DNA of 18,132 bases from CAZPMT01 sp964587655. GTDB taxonomy: Bacteria; Hydrogenedentota; Hydrogenedentia; Hydrogenedentales; SLHB01. Where the stretch lies: NCBI GenBank assembly GCA_964587655.1, contig CAZPMT010000118.1, forward strand, positions 1 through 18,132, read 5' to 3'. Under the pieces are notes generated by a model. That model was given only the letters and a program-made list of their open reading frames with translations, was not told the DNA's origin and did no database searches. This document shows, in pieces, positions 15,933-18,132 of the stretch (positions within the stretch are counted from its first letter, which is position 1; the number at the start of each line of letters is the position of its first letter). Made by a program: the position numbers and the translations under genes.

Positions 15933-16109
15933 CCATTACAACCCGAGTCCGCACCCCCGTCAGGCCAAACGCATCTAATTGTGCTTAAGACTAGGATTGC
16001 CTGATTGCGGACCTCGCCGACGTTTCTTCGTGCTCGTCATCGTCATCGTAATCGAAGAAACGAACAGTCACAGTCACGAAGAGCATTCCCATGATGCGGG
16101 GGCTTTTCA

Positions 16110-16140
16110 TCACAGTTTGTCGTGGTTTGACAAACTGTGA
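16110..16140. repeat. Perfect 12-bp inverted repeat TCACAGTTTGTC / GACAAACTGTGA
   Basis: The two arms (16110-16121 and 16129-16140) are exact reverse complements around a 7-base spacer (GTGGTTT). No T-run follows on either strand, so it does not look like an intrinsic terminator. It could be an operator, a recombination or integration site, or the hairpin of a small mobile element. Confidence 0.6.
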
Positions 16141-16301
16141 CGAGAACGCCTCATCTGGTTGCATTCTCACAACCGCGTTGCATGTAAATCCGCGAATACT
16201 GACTGCCATGAGCAGCGGGCGCATCAGCGTCCTGAGATACGGAAATGGCAATTTGCCGCGACAAGTCGCGGAGTCCTCAGAAGTGGAACGCATCGAAGGG
16301 C

Positions 16302-16330
16302 TTGTTGCCCCGTGCCGCCTGTGCTACACT
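16302..16330 (+). promoter_or_regulatory. Weak promoter candidate upstream of the 16519 gene
   Basis: TTGTTG (16302-16307) and TACACT (16325-16330) are 17 bp apart, predicting a start near 16337 and a leader of about 180 nt. Both boxes deviate from consensus. Confidence 0.3.
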
Positions 16331-16518
16331 GGCATAGGTTAGTCATGGGACGATGCGTTCTTGCAGTGGAGGTTGTAGTACCCGCATCCGCTCGTGGGGG
16401 TAGTTGACGTCTGTCAGTTTACAGTTGAAGGCGCTCTCATGACCGCTGCCGGTAACCCGTAGCTGGATTCGGAGTCAGACTCCCAGGGCTGCCACGGTCT
16501 TAAACAAAGGAAAGACAT

Positions 16519-17373
16519 GTGAGAATCATATCCGACTTCAAGGACTACTATGATTCCGTACTGGGCTTCGGCTCCGATCCCAACCTGAACTACGCGAGAA
16601 AGCAAGAGCTATTCGAATTTGAAAAGCGATGGAACGACGGCAGGAAAGACCGGATGCCGCGGCAGTTAGACAAGGTGCTTCGTGTTCCCCTCGAACTTGT
16701 CGCGCGATTGCCGTATTCCATCGTGCAACGGATAGACAGAGATACAACGAAGTGGTTGGAGGTCCCGATCACGACCAAACTTATCGGGTTCTGCGGATTC
16801 TTGTATCCAGCGATAGAGATTGACAAACGGACGTTTCACTCAACGGATCAAATTGCTGCCGGCCTACCTGACGCATATCTGAGCCAATTCCATTTGGACC
16901 GGGAAGTCCTGGACGAGATCCTGGCGCAGAAGTACCCCGATCCCCGTCGCTGGTATTGGTGGTCTTATTGCCCGTCAAGCCCGCTAACTCACAACACTTG
17001 GAAAAAAGCAGCCGCAGATATTGTGGGCAAGCGCTTCGACGATGTCTTCATCCAATTGGGTATTCCGGTGTTTAAGGTGGAATATGTGGCGGCTAATAAG
17101 CGCAATGAGCACAATAGCATCGACAAATTCCGCTGCACCCTTAACCCATACCTGAAAGCAGAACAGTTTCAGAAAGTCAAAGGCCCGACCGAGGCCTTCC
17201 AAGAAATTTCGATGTACCTCGGAAACGAACTCGCGCGGCAGCGGGAGCCGATCTCTACGATCTCCGACGAAATCATGAGAGACAAGAAGGGATTTGACAA
17301 ATGGTCATTCCGGCGCCATAAAGAGGAAGACAGGAAGTACAGAAAGAGGAAGCAGAACGAACACGAGGGTTAG
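16519..17373 (+). CDS. Conserved-looking protein of unknown function
   Basis: A 284-residue protein starting with MRIISDFKDYYDSVLGFGSD and ending in a highly basic tail (KGFDKWSFRRHKEEDRKYRK). GTG 16519 is used because AAAGGAAAGA lies just upstream and the ATG two bases earlier is followed at once by a stop. I recall similar proteins (ISDFKDYYDS start, KGFDKWSFR end) as uncharacterised proteins in phages and bacteria, but know no function. Features seen: a G-F-C-G-F-L-Y-P block at about 90-97, MYLGNELARQREPI at about 231-244 followed by a short Ser/Thr-rich stretch, and no signal peptide or membrane segment, so it should be cytoplasmic; the basic C-terminus would suit nucleic-acid contact. 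It stands alone between the radical SAM array and a toxin-antitoxin pair. Confidence 0.8.
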   Translation: MRIISDFKDYYDSVLGFGSDPNLNYARKQELFEFEKRWNDGRKDRMPRQLDKVLRVPLELVARLPYSIVQRIDRDTTKWLEVPITTKLIGFCGFLYPAIEIDKRTFHSTDQIAAGLPDAYLSQFHLDREVLDEILAQKYPDPRRWYWWSYCPSSPLTHNTWKKAAADIVGKRFDDVFIQLGIPVFKVEYVAANKRNEHNSIDKFRCTLNPYLKAEQFQKVKGPTEAFQEISMYLGNELARQREPISTISDEIMRDKKGFDKWSFRRHKEEDRKYRKRKQNEHEG

Positions 17374-17620
17374 CTTCCGAAACGCAGTTTGGCCATGAAC
17401 AGTAATGCCAGCAGATAGGGACATCTGCCTGAACTCGATACGCTTACTTCAGCGTCATTTACAGGACTGCGGCGGTCGAACTCCTCGCGGGGAAGGCTTC
17501 CGACGGAAACAGAGCACAGCTAACCAGTATCTGGCGACAGGCATTGGGCTTGACGTGAGTGGGATCGTAGGTTCACCTGTGCGGGGGGGGCTGGAATAGA
17601 ACGAATGCGGAAGGGGCGTT

Positions 17621-17824
17621 TCAGAGGCCGACACTTGATGTTGTCTGCTTCTGCAAGCGGATGAGGTCGTTTACGACGGTCGAGACATCTGAGTGGTTGC
17701 TTTGGGCGACCTTCTCGACGAAGGCGCGGTTGTCTTTGTCGAGGTAAACGGGTAGGTTGAAGACAACATCGGATCTGTAGAATCGTCCGCGCTGGGCTCT
17801 CGAGAAATCGTATTCCTTTTTCAT
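17621..17824 (-). CDS. BrnA-like antitoxin
   Basis: A 67-residue protein starting MKKEYDFSRAQRGRFYRSD, the opening (MKKEYDFS-x-A/G-x-RG) of antitoxins that sit directly downstream of BrnT toxins. The middle (VYLDKDNRAFVEKVAQ) and end (VSTVVNDLIRLQKQ) form a short ribbon-helix-helix-like DNA-binding domain, which in known pairs binds the toxin and represses the operon promoter. It begins 6 bases after the toxin stop, with GGAG 9 bases before its ATG lying over the toxin's last codons, so the two are cotranscribed. The family identity is good; I infer function from the toxin next to it. Confidence 0.8.
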   Translation of the reverse strand: MKKEYDFSRAQRGRFYRSDVVFNLPVYLDKDNRAFVEKVAQSNHSDVSTVVNDLIRLQKQTTSSVGL

Positions 17825-17830
17825 GTCTCG

Positions 17831-18112
17831 TCACTCCGCGTATTGTCGCAGTTCGCGCGTGGTGGCCTTTCGGCTCGATATGAGCCGAACGATCACCGTG
17901 TCCACATCAACTTCTGCAAATGTATGATGCACTATCAGGACCGCCCCTGTCGAACTGACACCCAGCGTCAGCCATCGATCTTCTTTCCCGCTATGCTCCA
18001 GGTCGTGCATTGACATGGCGTTAGGATCCCTGAAAACCGTGGAGGCCAGTTCAAACGAAACGCAATGTTTCCGGACGTTGGCAGCGGCCTTTCGGTTCAG
18101 CCCAGTCGACAT
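17831..18112 (-). CDS. brnT: BrnT-like toxin, N-terminus apparently frameshifted
   Basis: A 93-residue BrnT-family (PF04365) protein. Family blocks are AAANVRKHCVSFELASTVF (about 9-27), DPNAMSMHDLEHSGKEDRWL (about 29-48), LGVSSTGAVLIVHHT and the C-terminal ISSRKATTRELRQYAE. BrnT proteins are small RNases of the RelE-like fold that block translation and are neutralised by BrnA. The first residues (MSTGLNRK) do not match the family, but the +1 frame just upstream reads FDVDWAEPK, the usual W-D/E-x-P-K start, and joins the rest if one G at 18088-18089 is removed. That frame has a TAG at 18131-18129 and no start codon. So the toxin is either N-terminally shortened or inactivated, or the assembly has a one-base error. 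The promoter lies beyond the window. Confidence 0.75.
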   Translation of the reverse strand: MSTGLNRKAAANVRKHCVSFELASTVFRDPNAMSMHDLEHSGKEDRWLTLGVSSTGAVLIVHHTFAEVDVDTVIVRLISSRKATTRELRQYAE

Positions 18113-18132
18113 CGAAGGCGTTCCCGCGCTAG

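Larger units (their letters stand above)
15933..16518. other. Non-coding region after the radical SAM array
   Basis: 586 bp without a supportable gene. It holds a perfect 12-bp dyad at 16110-16140 and a weak promoter candidate at 16302-16330 for the following gene. A minus-strand open frame at 15991-16293 encodes an odd acidic run (FFDYDDDDEHEE) but has no ribosome site and crosses the dyad. Confidence 0.6.

Noticed and set aside
15991..16293. Minus-strand 100-codon frame with an acidic FFDYDDDDEHEE run
   Set aside because: No ribosome site, crosses the perfect dyad at 16110-16140, no family recognised. The acidic run may be remnant sequence.
17583..17590. Run of eight G in gene-free DNA
   Set aside because: Could suggest phase variation, but no gene or promoter is arranged around it.
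1..18132. CRISPR array, tRNA or rRNA gene, transposase
   Set aside because: No regularly spaced direct repeats, no tRNA cloverleaf or rRNA sequence recognised, and no frame with a transposase-like DDE or HUH pattern.

Overview
The window is a bacterial chromosomal fragment with GC-rich, mostly Gram-negative-style genes. A C-terminal GEGEGEGE linker followed by a membrane segment, an ECF sigma factor with a long fused C-terminus, many paralogous radical SAM/SPASM enzymes and abundant intergenic hairpin repeats are the kind of mix seen in the Planctomycetota / Lentisphaerota / Hydrogenedentota group. That placement is an inference from style, not from a marker gene.

Layout. (1) 1-1781, minus: an ECF sigma factor fused to a bifunctional-nuclease (BFN/DUF151)-like domain and a long C-terminal region; the gene runs off the left edge. 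(2) 1782-2709: about 0.9 kb without a gene, with three dispersed-repeat-like elements followed by a consensus sigma-70 promoter. (3) 2710-6098, plus: a two-gene operon of P-loop ATPases, the second ending in TPR repeats. (4) 6197-7387, minus: a secreted, C-terminally anchored protein of unknown function. (5) 7749-8075, plus: nucleoside phosphorylase PpnP. (6) 8238-9362, minus: a secreted GH99/WbsX-like TIM-barrel protein. (7) 9519-15932: five radical SAM proteins with SPASM-type C-terminal cysteines (+, -, +, +, +). Four belong to one subfamily with a TNRCN-x2-CxxCW signature and a common basic C-terminal tail; the fifth (13492-14685) is a different subfamily embedded in the array. (8) 15933-16518: non-coding, with a perfect 12-bp dyad. 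(9) 16519-17373, plus: an unrecognised basic protein. (10) 17621-18112, minus: a BrnT-like toxin and its BrnA-like antitoxin; the toxin N-terminus looks frameshifted.

How they fit together. The ATPase pair is a self-contained unit driven by one strong promoter with direct repeats and dyads around it, suggesting regulated expression; it resembles STAND/archaeal-type ATPase signalling modules, but no effector domain is visible. The radical SAM block is the most unusual part: repeated local duplication of one enzyme type, no recognisable precursor peptide, and a divergent secreted GH99-like neighbour. That argues for modification of a carbohydrate, lipid or small molecule at the cell surface, or for an unlinked peptide substrate; the sequence does not decide between these. 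The right end (unknown gene plus toxin-antitoxin pair) looks like accessory DNA.
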